Assembly: GCA_019090455.1 (NCBI GenBank)
Contig: JAHRWA010000076.1
Location: forward strand, 1 to 56,002
Direction of reading: 5' to 3'
Source: Pseudomonadales bacterium
Lineage (GTDB): Bacteria; Pseudomonadota; Gammaproteobacteria; Pseudomonadales; DC-out160
Length of the DNA: 56,002 bases
A program made the translations under genes and the position numbers. The notes under the pieces were generated by a model, which saw nothing but the letters and a program-made list of their open reading frames with translations, made no database searches and was not told where the DNA came from. Within the stretch, counting starts at the first letter, position 1. Every line of letters begins with the position of its first letter. Shown here one piece after another: positions 27,601 through 36,350 of this stretch.

Positions 27601-28131
27601 GGCCTCGGCGACTTGTCCCACATCGCGCAGACTCTCAGTCATCAAGTACAAGGCATTGCCTAACTCATCCTGGCTGGAGTTAGGTGTTATTTCGGCTTCG
27701 TAATTTCCTTTTGCAATTTGTCGGGCCTGCTCAATGGTGCCGAGCATGTTGGTTACAATATCATTGAAGGCCGATCCAAATTCACTGTCTATTCCTTTAG
27801 CCACATTCAGCGAATTAAATTTGCCAACGGCAATGTCCTTCATGTTCGCCACGAACACTCGCCTAACATCACTCATGGCCGAATAGCTTTGATGCACTTG
27901 ATCAGTTCGTGAATTGGAGCTTATGGAAATAGAAGTTTGCCCTCGATCAAAAGCGCTGTTTTGCTCAATCACATCATAAAACCGATCCTGCACTTTTTTT
28001 AGCTTTTCAATCGTATTCGTTTGGGCAGAGTCATAAGCCTCGTCGCTGAAACCGATATTGTCTAATTCGCCTGATGCTAATAAATCTAAAGCTTGGTCCA
28101 ATGATTTATTGAATTCACTTGCAGTAACCAA
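24610..28131 (-). CDS. Cytoplasmic hybrid histidine kinase HAMP-GAF-HisKA-HATPase-REC-REC-REC
   Basis: The 1173-residue protein lacks membrane segments. Residues about 125-210 look like paired HAMP modules, about 235-370 a GAF domain, and about 375-475 a long Glu/Gln-rich coiled coil. The phospho-acceptor His is near 485 in EFLANMSHELRTPLNS. The ATPase domain has NLLSNAFKFT, DTGLGIE and GGTGLGL. Three receivers follow, with Asp in ILLDLGLPD, VIMDLSLPD and VLMDIMMPV. The second receiver has HEVVIKG in place of the usual K-P pair. The start is TTG 28131, with a near-perfect AAGGAGGGT upstream. It is paired with cheR downstream and diverges from a c-di-GMP enzyme. Confidence 0.92.
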   Translation of the reverse strand: MVTASEFNKSLDQALDLLASGELDNIGFSDEAYDSAQTNTIEKLKKVQDRFYDVIEQNSAFDRGQTSISISSNSRTDQVHQSYSAMSDVRRVFVANMKDIAVGKFNSLNVAKGIDSEFGSAFNDIVTNMLGTIEQARQIAKGNYEAEITPNSSQDELGNALYLMTESLRDVGQVAEALAVGDFTRKVKVKGDKDLLATSINTMIDRLQQNQQKFESEVWLKAGQTQLLESMRGDLDLDTLTDNVVTFISKYTESQVGVFYLADTDGSLSLSSSYAYRRRKNLSNKIAIGEGIVGQSVKEKQILSISNVPEDYICINSGLGEAPPRYIIVVPFLHDGSVKGALELGSFNAFSDNTLQLLENVSGAVAIAISSAHDKIKVKSLLEEMQHSNEETQTQAEEILESNKELERQNKRVLQSESELKTQQESLQSANEELEEKTQYLEQQKASIQAKNNEIEKSRALLTDKARDLELSSRYKSEFLANMSHELRTPLNSLLILSQTLHENKDGNLTEHQQESASIIHNGGVELLNLINDILDLSKVESGKMTLCIETVETRKIAENLENNFEPLARNKEFRFSVDVAENIPKTFLTDKQRTIQILKNLLSNAFKFTQQGAVTLTVAKPALDTRFKQAHLNPQNCIGFSVEDTGLGIESESQRMIFEAFQQADGSTSRDFGGTGLGLTISRELCRLLGSELQIYSVSQQGSTFTLYMPIENDGLHGDREKSAASVISFVDSVKPTAREHPLSFQRVSPHAHQSVNLTEYTAPVWVPDDRDKITLDDKSILIVEDDRDFACVLMGIAKHKEYLCIVAGDGKSALHMAAQYKPSAILLDLGLPDIDGLKVLDILKEDLTTRHIPIHVISGRSEVGNLMNLGAIGYLQKPTSAGEVDKVFKLIDRYVDKHLKSLLIVEDDETYSNTLKGLLQTDDLKVDQANSGEETLLLMAANNYDCVIMDLSLPDTTGEALIKELKQREGYLPPIIVNTGKELSEIEYKKIAKDSHEVVIKGINSTERLLDEVALFLHQSDATLTDRQRKAVKLLHDDDRVLKGHTVLLVDDDLRNIFALSAVLENSGLKVVTAENGQEALDLLETNKEIELVLMDIMMPVMDGYEAIRKIRLEEQYKTLPVIALTAKAMAEDRNKCIEVGANDYMNKPVDTGQLLSLLKVTLFDSPRAGY

Positions 28132-28387
28132 AATCTTACCCTCCTTGGTAAAAAATAGGTGTCACCATGGAGTGACTATTCATAGGGTAGTTTAGCCGAC
28201 ATGCTATTGACTACAATAGAATGCGACGACAGATTCAGGCTTATTACAGATAACCGTCTTTTTCGGTTGGCTATTAAATAAATGGGAATAAGGATAGGCT
28301 TAACAAGGGAACAAACTAACTTGATTCGCGGGCTATAATATTAAGATAGTACTTATATTACTACGCATTTGTTACTGAGCCATTCAT

Positions 28388-30709
28388 TTGAATATTCGCA
28401 GTAAGGTTCTTGTTGTTGACGACATTGGCGAAAATCACTTTGCTGTTGAGTCTGTCATTGAACATTTGGACATTGAAATATTTCATGCTCATTCGGGTAC
28501 AGATGCCTTGCGCCTTGTCATGCAACACCAGTTCGCGGTTGTTCTGATGGATATTCAAATGCCGGGAATAGACGGCATTGAGACTACGCAATTAATTCAC
28601 GGCCGAAAAAGTTGCGCTCAAGTCCCCATCGTCGTATTAACGGCCTTTGAAAATGATTCCGATAAACTGTCACTAGCTTATGAAGCGGGTGCAGTGGATT
28701 ATATTACCAAGCCAATTAACTCCACTGCCTTGACGAATAAAGTACGGCAATTCGTTACCCTTGAATTACAAATTAAAAAAGCAGAAGAAGCTCGTCTGGA
28801 GCAACTTGAGACAAGTGCAAGACTGCATTCGCTAATCAATTCGGCTGGTGAAGGTATTATTGGCATCAACACCGAAGGTTTGATTACTTTTGCCAACCCT
28901 AAGGCCGCGGAGATAATCGGCGTTGAACAGTTTCGAATGGCTGGCCATTCAATCGACGGGGTGCTATTTACCAAGGGAGTATCCTCGTCAAACCATAACC
29001 AATCCACACTCTATACATGCCTATCTACCCTCAGCAGTGGCCACTGCGATGATGACCAATGGCATAAGCCTGATGGGGAGCGATTCGATGTTGAATATAA
29101 TTGTGACCCTATTAGTAACGCTTTAGGCGAAGCCACGGGTATGGTGGTCATGTTTCAAGATATCACTCAGCGTAAAGTGATAGAAGAAAAATTACGCTAT
29201 CTCGCTACCTACGATCCTTTAACCCAGTTAGCCAATCGAGCATATTTTCACGACAGCTTAGACAAAGCGATAGCACGATCAAAACGTTCGCAAGTCGCAC
29301 TTGGTGTCTTAATCATAGATCTCGACCACTTTAAATACATCAATGATCATTACGGCCATGATGGCGGTGATCTACTGTTACAAATAGTCAGTAGTCGTAT
29401 TCAGTCTTTTATCCGGCAAGGTGATGTTGTCGCGCGTTTAGGGGGGGATGAGTTTGCGGCCATTTTGTACGATATCCCCGATATCAACGCCATTGTCCCG
29501 ATAACACAAAAAATTATTGATGGCATTGCCGCTGAAATTGATTTGAGCGTTGCCAAGGTTAATGTTAGTTGCAGTATAGGTATTGCTCTGTACGATGATT
29601 TTTCCTCAGGAATGAAAGAAGTCATTAAGCAAGCTGATACTGCACTTTACGAAGCGAAGGATCGTGGGCGCAATCACTTTCAAGTGTTTGCGCCGGACAT
29701 GCGAAAGGAGAGAGATGAACGACAACGAATTCAACTTATGCTGCAGAGGGCTATCAGTGATAACGAGCTTTCCATCGTGTATCAACCCAAAGTATCTCTC
29801 GTGAGCCGGTCCATTGCCGGTTGCGAAGCGCTCTTGAGGTGGCATCCTAAAGAGAAGGGTGTTGATTCAAATGGTATAGGCCCGGCGGTATTTATTCCCA
29901 TCGCTGAGGAATCAGGACAAATAGTTGAAATAGGATTATGGGCTATAGAACAGGCTTGTCAGCAAATTCAATCGTGGCGCAAACAAGGATTTCAGTCGCT
30001 CTGTGTTTCAGTGAACGTATCCATCCAGCAACTTAAATCAGGAGGATTCTTCGAGCAGATAAAAGAGATGGTAGACCGATACTCGATTAACCCCCCTACA
30101 CTGGAGCTTGAAATCACTGAAACAAGCGCGATAACTAATCAGGATATGGTTATCCTAGAGCTAGAAAAAATTCACGCCATGGGCATCAAGATATCCATAG
30201 ACGATTTTGGTACGGGTAATGCTTCTCTTGATTATTTACGAAAACTGCCATTGGATATCCTCAAGATTGACCGGAGCTTCATCAAGGATATCGGTGTGGA
30301 TGATCAAGATGAAGAGCTGATACAAGTTATACTGGCTGTATCGAATACCATGAAGTTGGTGACTGTCGCAGAAGGGGTCGAGTCCTTAGAGCAACTGTTT
30401 TTTCTTTCACAGAGGAAATGTGATCTGATTCAAGGCTTCTTTTTCAGTAAACCTCTTTCGGTGAGTGAGATGGAGGTGTTGTTGGAAAAAGACCAAAACC
30501 ATCTTTGTTTTTCGGGGGCGTTTGAGCAACTTGACCGCCATAAACAAATGGAGAATCTAAAGACCAATGAAAAAAACGATGGCAATAACGAGAAACAAAT
30601 TGGCGACAAGAAAATGGGTGAGAATGAAAATAGAATATTAAAAGGGGCTGTCCATGGGTTTCTAGGTCCAAATGAGAAAAACAATCCCCAGAGGTTTGAC
30701 TCTCATTAA
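28388..30709 (+). CDS. REC-PAS-GGDEF-EAL c-di-GMP turnover protein
   Basis: The 773-residue product has a receiver with phospho-acceptor Asp55 in VLMDIQMPG and Lys in YITKPIN. A short coiled coil, a PAS domain (about 145-270), an intact GGDEF motif near residue 351 and an EAL domain follow. RxxD (RQGD) lies five residues before GGDEF, an inhibitory I-site for c-di-GMP. The EAL domain has CEALLRW, ITETSA, IDDFGTGNAS, LKIDRSFI and AEGVES, so it looks catalytically complete. It may both make and degrade c-di-GMP. The C-terminal 50 residues are a polar Asn/Lys/Glu-rich tail. The start is TTG 28388 without a strong binding site. The divergent triple-receiver kinase is a probable phosphodonor. Confidence 0.92.
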   Translation: MNIRSKVLVVDDIGENHFAVESVIEHLDIEIFHAHSGTDALRLVMQHQFAVVLMDIQMPGIDGIETTQLIHGRKSCAQVPIVVLTAFENDSDKLSLAYEAGAVDYITKPINSTALTNKVRQFVTLELQIKKAEEARLEQLETSARLHSLINSAGEGIIGINTEGLITFANPKAAEIIGVEQFRMAGHSIDGVLFTKGVSSSNHNQSTLYTCLSTLSSGHCDDDQWHKPDGERFDVEYNCDPISNALGEATGMVVMFQDITQRKVIEEKLRYLATYDPLTQLANRAYFHDSLDKAIARSKRSQVALGVLIIDLDHFKYINDHYGHDGGDLLLQIVSSRIQSFIRQGDVVARLGGDEFAAILYDIPDINAIVPITQKIIDGIAAEIDLSVAKVNVSCSIGIALYDDFSSGMKEVIKQADTALYEAKDRGRNHFQVFAPDMRKERDERQRIQLMLQRAISDNELSIVYQPKVSLVSRSIAGCEALLRWHPKEKGVDSNGIGPAVFIPIAEESGQIVEIGLWAIEQACQQIQSWRKQGFQSLCVSVNVSIQQLKSGGFFEQIKEMVDRYSINPPTLELEITETSAITNQDMVILELEKIHAMGIKISIDDFGTGNASLDYLRKLPLDILKIDRSFIKDIGVDDQDEELIQVILAVSNTMKLVTVAEGVESLEQLFFLSQRKCDLIQGFFFSKPLSVSEMEVLLEKDQNHLCFSGAFEQLDRHKQMENLKTNEKNDGNNEKQIGDKKMGENENRILKGAVHGFLGPNEKNNPQRFDSH

Positions 30710-31770
30710 TCATTCCCACAATAAATCACTTCTCCGGCTAACTGCGGTTTAATGCAGTCCTCAAAGCTAGTACTAAAGGGCGCAGTTTGATTGCCTTCCA
30801 AATCCACTCGCGGGACATAGTAAGAATTAATGCCGATATTAGGAGCGTGAGATTCGTCTGTTTCAAATCGCCCGATCCTACCCTCAATTTCATAATCGAA
30901 TCGACCTTCATTCTCCCCTAGTGCACTACTGGTGGATGCGAGGCCATCATTATCCCCTAGTATGGAAATGATTCTGGCGATAGAAGTGAAGTCTTCCAGA
31001 ATGTACTCAGACTTGGTTGCTCCGCCGATAAAGTTATACACGACGCCTTCTGCACGATCATGAGATTGATTGAATGTTTCCATGTTGCGATTACTCAAGG
31101 AGCAGTAAGCGGGCTTAATGTCACAATCTAAAAGCCCCAAAGCGGAGAGGATATCGAGAGGCATGCCTTTGTGAGGAGTGCCCAGTGTGATGAGATCTTC
31201 CACATTGTTTTGATAGGGGTAATCTTCTGCTCCTCCTTCTAGATAATAACGAGAAACCACGCCACCTAAACTACCCGCAATGATGGTCACTTTTCCGTCC
31301 TCATCAAACTGAGCGACTTCACCAATTTGTCGGCCTAGGCACGCAGCATTGATCGGAACAGGGTCTGTTACTTCAGAGTTACTGGTGTAATTGGCAAACC
31401 AAACGTCATAACCTTCATCTGCTATCCATTGGGCGAGTCCTTCTTCATCTGGATCTATTTCAGAATCAGCGTAATGAATGATGCCGTCGCTGCATCGGTG
31501 ACCGACGAACTCCCCGTCATTTTCGCTACCACCAAAAGTAAATCCGAAGCTAGAGACGGATGCAGTGATAAAATTCATACCGCCCGCATTGCCATGAACA
31601 ATCACAACAACTTGTTTCGAACGGTCTTCAGGAGTGGCTTCGATTTTGTCTAGATTTCGGTTACTGCTACCGTCGTCTTGCGGTGCATCTGAACCGCCGC
31701 AACCGAATAGGCTGATGGAGGTAATTGATAAGATTAGAGGTAAATAGAGTGATCGTGAATTCACTTTCAT
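30706..31770 (-). CDS. Lipase/esterase-like alpha/beta-hydrolase lipoprotein
   Basis: The 354-residue product has a signal peptide ending in the lipobox SLFGCGGS, so it should be a lipoprotein. After an Asp/Ser linker come the oxyanion motif VVIVHGNAGG, the nucleophile elbow IAGSLGGVVSRYY (GxSxG with Ser) and TLGTPHKGMP, all typical of triacylglycerol lipase/PGAP1-like hydrolases. His near ESHAPN is a candidate catalytic base. I chose ATG 31770, with AGGA upstream. It overlaps the end of the convergent c-di-GMP gene by four bases. The substrate is unknown. Confidence 0.82.
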   Translation of the reverse strand: MKVNSRSLYLPLILSITSISLFGCGGSDAPQDDGSSNRNLDKIEATPEDRSKQVVVIVHGNAGGMNFITASVSSFGFTFGGSENDGEFVGHRCSDGIIHYADSEIDPDEEGLAQWIADEGYDVWFANYTSNSEVTDPVPINAACLGRQIGEVAQFDEDGKVTIIAGSLGGVVSRYYLEGGAEDYPYQNNVEDLITLGTPHKGMPLDILSALGLLDCDIKPAYCSLSNRNMETFNQSHDRAEGVVYNFIGGATKSEYILEDFTSIARIISILGDNDGLASTSSALGENEGRFDYEIEGRIGRFETDESHAPNIGINSYYVPRVDLEGNQTAPFSTSFEDCIKPQLAGEVIYCGND

Positions 31771-32021
31771 AGTGTGTCCTAACATATTGTAAAATATAAT
31801 ATTTGTTATTGTATGTTTTGAAACGTAACACCGTGTAATCAAGAGAAGCGTTAGTGTTTTTCGATTCTAATGGATTTGGTGTAGTAAGTCACATGGGAGG
31901 TGGAAGGTCAGGATATTTTACTATAACGAACACCCTTATTTACCGTCAGCCTCATTGACTCCCATTCCAAGAGGGATTTTGGTAAGGTTGATCGCTTAAT
32001 GAATTGAGAAGGAATTTTTGA

Positions 32022-33020
32022 ATGAACCCAAAGCGCTGCGCCATTTTTCTAATGCTGATACAAAGCCTAATATGGTTGTCCGGTTGTGACGACAGTGATT
32101 CAAGTAACCAGCCTGTATTAGAAAGATTGACGGAGGACCCCATATCCGAGGGAAATACTGTAGTCGTGATGGTGAATTTGGATAATGATGATGATCAAGC
32201 GATAGTCGCCGGTTCACTCTACGAGGACGGAGAAAAAATCGCGTTGGTGGGAGGAGACCTGCTGCAAGTGGACTCCGATATAGAATCCATCAATATATCG
32301 CCTCAAAAAGACGGTCTTACTTCCTATTACGGCGAATTAACGATTGATGATGAAACACTGTCAGTGGATATGCGCATTGGTCATGATGTTGCTAGCATTG
32401 ATGCAGTTGATGAACGATGGTATCCCACAGATATTATCGATAATGATCCCGGTCCAGGAGCAATGGTCGGGGAACTGGGTGAACTGTTCTTTCCTGAAAT
32501 TATCGAGATGACCTCGCCTAGTTCACTCTCTATATTTCCCTCACTCACTAGCGATATCAACCTGACTTGGATTGCCTCTGACAGTGAAGAGGATATTTGG
32601 TTGAGTTACAAAAGTAACTGTTCAGATGAGGCAGACCCATTAGCCAACGGATACGGTTATCGTATTGATACAAGATTTCGCGATCCGGGTGCAGCGACTT
32701 TTAGGATTCGAGATTTTGTGGACCCTAATCGAGACTCGGGTAGCTTTGGTGATGCCCTGGATGATTTGTTCTTTAACTTACTCATACTTCCTTTTGCCGT
32801 TGTCATCGACGTCATTACTTTTGGTGGCATAGACGAGGATTCCTTCTTTCGTGAACATGGTGGCTATGATCGCAATAATGAACAGTGTGCGATCGAATTA
32901 ATTTTGTTGCGGATTAATGAGCATGATCCGATTCCTATCGCCGAGGGCGGGTTATTCGATGCCGGTGGTCTTTACGGTATTCGCAGTGATAGAACCACTA
33001 TCTTTTATAACCGAGAATGA
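32022..33020 (+). CDS. Lipoprotein of unknown function
   Basis: The 332-residue product has a signal peptide with lipobox WLSGCDD, then an acidic Asp-rich domain with repeated beta-strand pattern. No family is recognised. A hydrophobic stretch (LFFNLLILPFAVVIDVITFGG, near residue 255) is long enough for a membrane segment or a buried helix. GAAGGA precedes the ATG. It is divergent from the lipase-like lipoprotein and upstream of a beta-barrel gene in the same direction. Confidence 0.75.
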   Translation: MNPKRCAIFLMLIQSLIWLSGCDDSDSSNQPVLERLTEDPISEGNTVVVMVNLDNDDDQAIVAGSLYEDGEKIALVGGDLLQVDSDIESINISPQKDGLTSYYGELTIDDETLSVDMRIGHDVASIDAVDERWYPTDIIDNDPGPGAMVGELGELFFPEIIEMTSPSSLSIFPSLTSDINLTWIASDSEEDIWLSYKSNCSDEADPLANGYGYRIDTRFRDPGAATFRIRDFVDPNRDSGSFGDALDDLFFNLLILPFAVVIDVITFGGIDEDSFFREHGGYDRNNEQCAIELILLRINEHDPIPIAEGGLFDAGGLYGIRSDRTTIFYNRE

Positions 33021-33090
33021 ATTTCTAATACCGATAGTTAATCTTTTATACCGATAGTTGATCTTTTATATCGAGAATGAATCTCTATTA
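33001..33090. repeat. Degenerate tandem repeat of about 20 bp
   Basis: Units of the type TCTTTTATACCGATAGTTGA recur four times, as ATAACCGAGAATGA, ATACCGATAGTTAA, ATACCGATAGTTGA and ATATCGAGAATGA. The array starts inside the last codons of the lipoprotein gene and fills the spacer before the next gene. Related ATACCGA units occur at 3159-3235. Confidence 0.65.
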
Positions 33091-33141
33091 CAGAAAGTGA
33101 TCTTGCCGCGATGGTCTCGGTCAGATTAATGGGAGAAGTAG

Positions 33142-33891
33142 ATGTATAAATTAAAAATGCTGTTTAATAGAATTAGAATAATTAGAAGTATTAGAGGTAT
33201 TAGAGGTATTAGAGGTATTAAAGGTATTAAAGGTATTAAAGGGGGAGTCGCATTACTCATTCTCGTTTGCGGTCTCAGTGAAAACGTTTTCGGGCATGAT
33301 GATCTTTATCACGATCAAAGCCACAATCAAAACCATAATGAGGAATTCTCTCGTTGGTATTTCGAAGCCTCCTGGCAATACAACAGAGTTGATACCAATA
33401 AGGACTCCGACATCGATAGTCAATCCGCTTATGCCTATTTCTTTGGTTATCAGCTGGCCGAGACTTGGAGTCTGGATTTAGGCTACGGTCATATGCCCAG
33501 TGCTGAAGATGGAGCAGTTGATCCTTTCAGTCAATGGCAGGTGCACTTGGGGACTACGGATATTCTGTTCGGTATGACTAAGCAATTGTTACCGGTGACA
33601 ACGGATGCAGGTGTTTATATTAAGGCTGGATTAATGTATTCCACCGTTAGATTAACAGTCACTGAATCCTTCGAAGGGCTAGGGCAAAATACGCAGCTGT
33701 CCAACAAAATACGTGACGAGACACTGGGTTATTACCTAGCTATGAGTATTCCATTCCGCCTAACGACTAACGTGAATCTTGGAATGGAGTTTGGGGTAAG
33801 AAAACTCGATAATATTTTTGAAGGACAATCGGAAAAAGATTTTGAACTTAGGCAAATTTATATGGCGGCTACTTTGCGTTTAAATATTTGA
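33142..33891 (+). CDS. Small outer-membrane beta-barrel protein
   Basis: The 249-residue product has a long basic n-region of Ile-Arg-Gly and Ile-Lys-Gly repeats, then a hydrophobic core GGVALLILVCGLSENVFG and a His/Asn-rich mature start (HDDLYHDQSHNQNHNEE). The mature part has alternating aromatic strands and ends in AATLRLNI, compatible with an eight-stranded OmpA/OmpW-like barrel. GGAGA precedes the ATG. The first 38 residues before the signal core are unusually long, so a start inside the repeat or a different initiation codon is possible. The His cluster could bind metal. Confidence 0.72.
   Translation: MYKLKMLFNRIRIIRSIRGIRGIRGIKGIKGIKGGVALLILVCGLSENVFGHDDLYHDQSHNQNHNEEFSRWYFEASWQYNRVDTNKDSDIDSQSAYAYFFGYQLAETWSLDLGYGHMPSAEDGAVDPFSQWQVHLGTTDILFGMTKQLLPVTTDAGVYIKAGLMYSTVRLTVTESFEGLGQNTQLSNKIRDETLGYYLAMSIPFRLTTNVNLGMEFGVRKLDNIFEGQSEKDFELRQIYMAATLRLNI
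33172..33243 (+). repeat. 9-bp coding tandem repeat, eight copies
   Basis: ATTAGAATA, ATTAGAAGT, three ATTAGAGGT, two ATTAAAGGT and ATTAAAGGG encode Ile-Arg/Lys-Gly triplets before the signal-peptide core of the beta-barrel protein. Copy-number change would lengthen the positively charged n-region in frame. Confidence 0.92.
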
Positions 33892-34220
33892 ATTTTTCGA
33901 TCCGATATTCCTGAATTATAGTGAGCCTTCAATGATGGGGGATACCTACCGTTACAAATATTTACTATTCAATCATAGCGGCTACCCAACTACGCCAACG
34001 AGTTTATCCCTTTCGGTGTTCGCCTTTCCTTTTTCAAAATATTATCTATTCTGAAGAAAAAAGGTTTGTGCATAAAAAAATCTCTGTATAGACATCTAAA
34101 AAGGGTGAGGACTGGCCGCTAATACCCTGTTGTTCGGAGAAGAAAAAATATTGACCTTGTGTGTAATGGCTTGTCGTCCTATTTTGATTTATTAAAATAC
34201 GTAGCTAGGTGAAATAAACT
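33892..34220. other. Intergenic region without recognised gene
   Basis: This 329-base spacer holds no plausible frame or RNA gene. It is AT-rich toward its right end, where the promoter of the next lipoprotein gene should be. No clear boxes, operator or terminator were identified. Confidence 0.5.
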
Positions 34221-36143
34221 TTGAACATACAACTTTTTAAGACCACCTCCTTCCTTGTTCTTTTATGCTTAACCGCCTGTGGTGGTGGTTCTGAACCTAC
34301 ACCCGCTGATGGTGATTCGTCATCAGATACAACGCCTTCAGATAGTGATGAGGGCAGTTCCGTTAATACGGGTAGCTTTGTTGATAGTGCAGTTGAAGGT
34401 TTAGCTTATTCTACGGAGACCCAAACAGGTCGAACAAATTCAAACGGTGAATTTAATTTTTTAGACGGTGAGATTATAACTTTCAGGGTTGGCCAACTCA
34501 ATTTGGGTTCAGCTTATGCTAGCGAGTTTTTAACGCCATTAGATTTAGTGAATAGTTATGATGTGAGCGAAATTTCAGCTTCAAACTTAATCCGTCTATT
34601 ACAAACTTTAGATGAGGACTTAGATCCGGAAAATGGCATTAAAATTCCTTTGGCTGCTTCCAATATTTCCGCTGATATTGACTTGCTAGATATTGCCAGT
34701 ATTGATGCTGGTGTGGCTGCACTCAGTGCTACATTGTCATTGGTCGATGCGGCTCCCGCAGAGCAGCATATGCAAGACACTTTAGACGAACTACCGTCAA
34801 TGGCGATAGAGGGCGTCTATAGCTCGATTACAAAACAACATAGTGTTATCGATAACGCAACGTGTATTTATATTGATGGCAGCATCACTGTTGTCCGCGA
34901 TACCGACGATAGTCTGCTTTACGATGTGACTTTTGTTAGGACTGATGGTGGTGAAGATGTATTTCAGTTCGATGATACGAGTGATAGACAGCATAATATT
35001 GTTACCGACGAGATATTTTTTAACTGGTCATTAAAACCGGACAGCGGCTGGTTAGTCTTGAGACAAGGTGATTTTACGATACAAGGCGCACCGACTTGTT
35101 TTACTAAAATTTTATTAACGACAGCGCCAACTAATATTGCCCCTGTTATACAGGAGCCGTTTGGTTCTGAGGAATTTTGCGTTTTACCCGAAGACAGTTA
35201 CTCCTTGTTTTGGGGGTTTAGTGCACATGATAGCGATGGCTATTTAATTGAACCTCCTATTGTTAACCTAACGGTTTCTGGCATAACAAAAGTCGCCTCT
35301 TCTACATCGATATCCAATACATGTCATGACAAGTCTCTTATTCCTGATACGGGATGGACGCCTAAAAGCCCCGGGGATCATGCTTGTATTGATGATGCGA
35401 TCTTGGTTGATATTCCTTGTACTGAAGGAGTGACTTGGAGTGTAGAGGCGACGGACAATGAAGGACTAACGGCTATATTGGAGGGTGATTTTGCTGCGCC
35501 TTTCGCAGAAGAAGAGTCTGAAGACACCAATATATTAATCTGTTTTGAAAATTACCCAGCTGATGCCTGTGATATTGTCGCAGACTCCTATGCGTCGATT
35601 GGCGGGGCTTCAGTAACGTCATCACCGGTAGGTAGTTGTAGCGATTTAGTGGCAAACCCCACACAGCAGATTAATCAGGGTTCTGGTGTTTTTGTTGCTC
35701 CAACAGGACCACTGGGTGATTTAATCGTTGTATATGATGCCATATCCGATATTGAGCTTTCCTCATGTTTAATCACTTCCCCTAGATCTACCTCTATACC
35801 TGATATTGATCCTGATGCGGGGGGAAACTCTGATTTGCCTTTAGCAGAATTGACAGGTCTCTGGATATCACAGGAACCCAGTACTGATGGTAACGGTGAA
35901 AATGCAACAGATAGCTATTTACAAATTACTGCCGACGGTAACATCGTAACCTATCAAGTGGCATTAGATACGGGTTTAGGATGTACGACCTGGGATACCA
36001 CCGCGGCTAGTTATTTTTCCGGCACCGATGTGACAATTGATGGAGAATCTTTTAGTGTCAATGCGCCTGATGGTGAGGGTGGTACAGTATCACTTGTTTA
36101 TATCCCGGCAAGCGCGGCTCCTACCGGTTGTACAGAACTTTAA
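34221..36143 (+). CDS. Large acidic lipoprotein of unknown function
   Basis: The 640-residue product starts at TTG 34221 and has a signal peptide ending in the lipobox LCLTACGGG, followed by a Ser/Asp/Thr/Pro-rich linker (about residues 25-50). The segment FVDSAVEGLAYST followed by TNSNGEFNFLDGE resembles the short beta repeat often found after the lipobox in gammaproteobacterial surface lipoproteins. Several Cys-containing modules follow, ending in a beta-rich domain of about 100 residues. No enzymatic motif is recognised. It probably sits on the outer membrane, and an adhesin or binding role is a guess. Confidence 0.78.
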   Translation: MNIQLFKTTSFLVLLCLTACGGGSEPTPADGDSSSDTTPSDSDEGSSVNTGSFVDSAVEGLAYSTETQTGRTNSNGEFNFLDGEIITFRVGQLNLGSAYASEFLTPLDLVNSYDVSEISASNLIRLLQTLDEDLDPENGIKIPLAASNISADIDLLDIASIDAGVAALSATLSLVDAAPAEQHMQDTLDELPSMAIEGVYSSITKQHSVIDNATCIYIDGSITVVRDTDDSLLYDVTFVRTDGGEDVFQFDDTSDRQHNIVTDEIFFNWSLKPDSGWLVLRQGDFTIQGAPTCFTKILLTTAPTNIAPVIQEPFGSEEFCVLPEDSYSLFWGFSAHDSDGYLIEPPIVNLTVSGITKVASSTSISNTCHDKSLIPDTGWTPKSPGDHACIDDAILVDIPCTEGVTWSVEATDNEGLTAILEGDFAAPFAEEESEDTNILICFENYPADACDIVADSYASIGGASVTSSPVGSCSDLVANPTQQINQGSGVFVAPTGPLGDLIVVYDAISDIELSSCLITSPRSTSIPDIDPDAGGNSDLPLAELTGLWISQEPSTDGNGENATDSYLQITADGNIVTYQVALDTGLGCTTWDTTAASYFSGTDVTIDGESFSVNAPDGEGGTVSLVYIPASAAPTGCTEL

Positions 36144-36350
36144 GATTGATTTCTATCAACTAAAGTAGCTTAACAGCAATGTTTTAACTTTAGCTCTATT
36201 TCATCAGGTCACTCATAATCCAGTTTGCGCATTCATCTAGAAACCAATCTGTCCAATGGTTTTGTTTTTTACCGTAGACGCTCCTTAGATACTTTAGTTA
36301 GCGCAGCTGCATTAATGTTAGTTACAGCATTAATTAGTGGAACGATCAAC

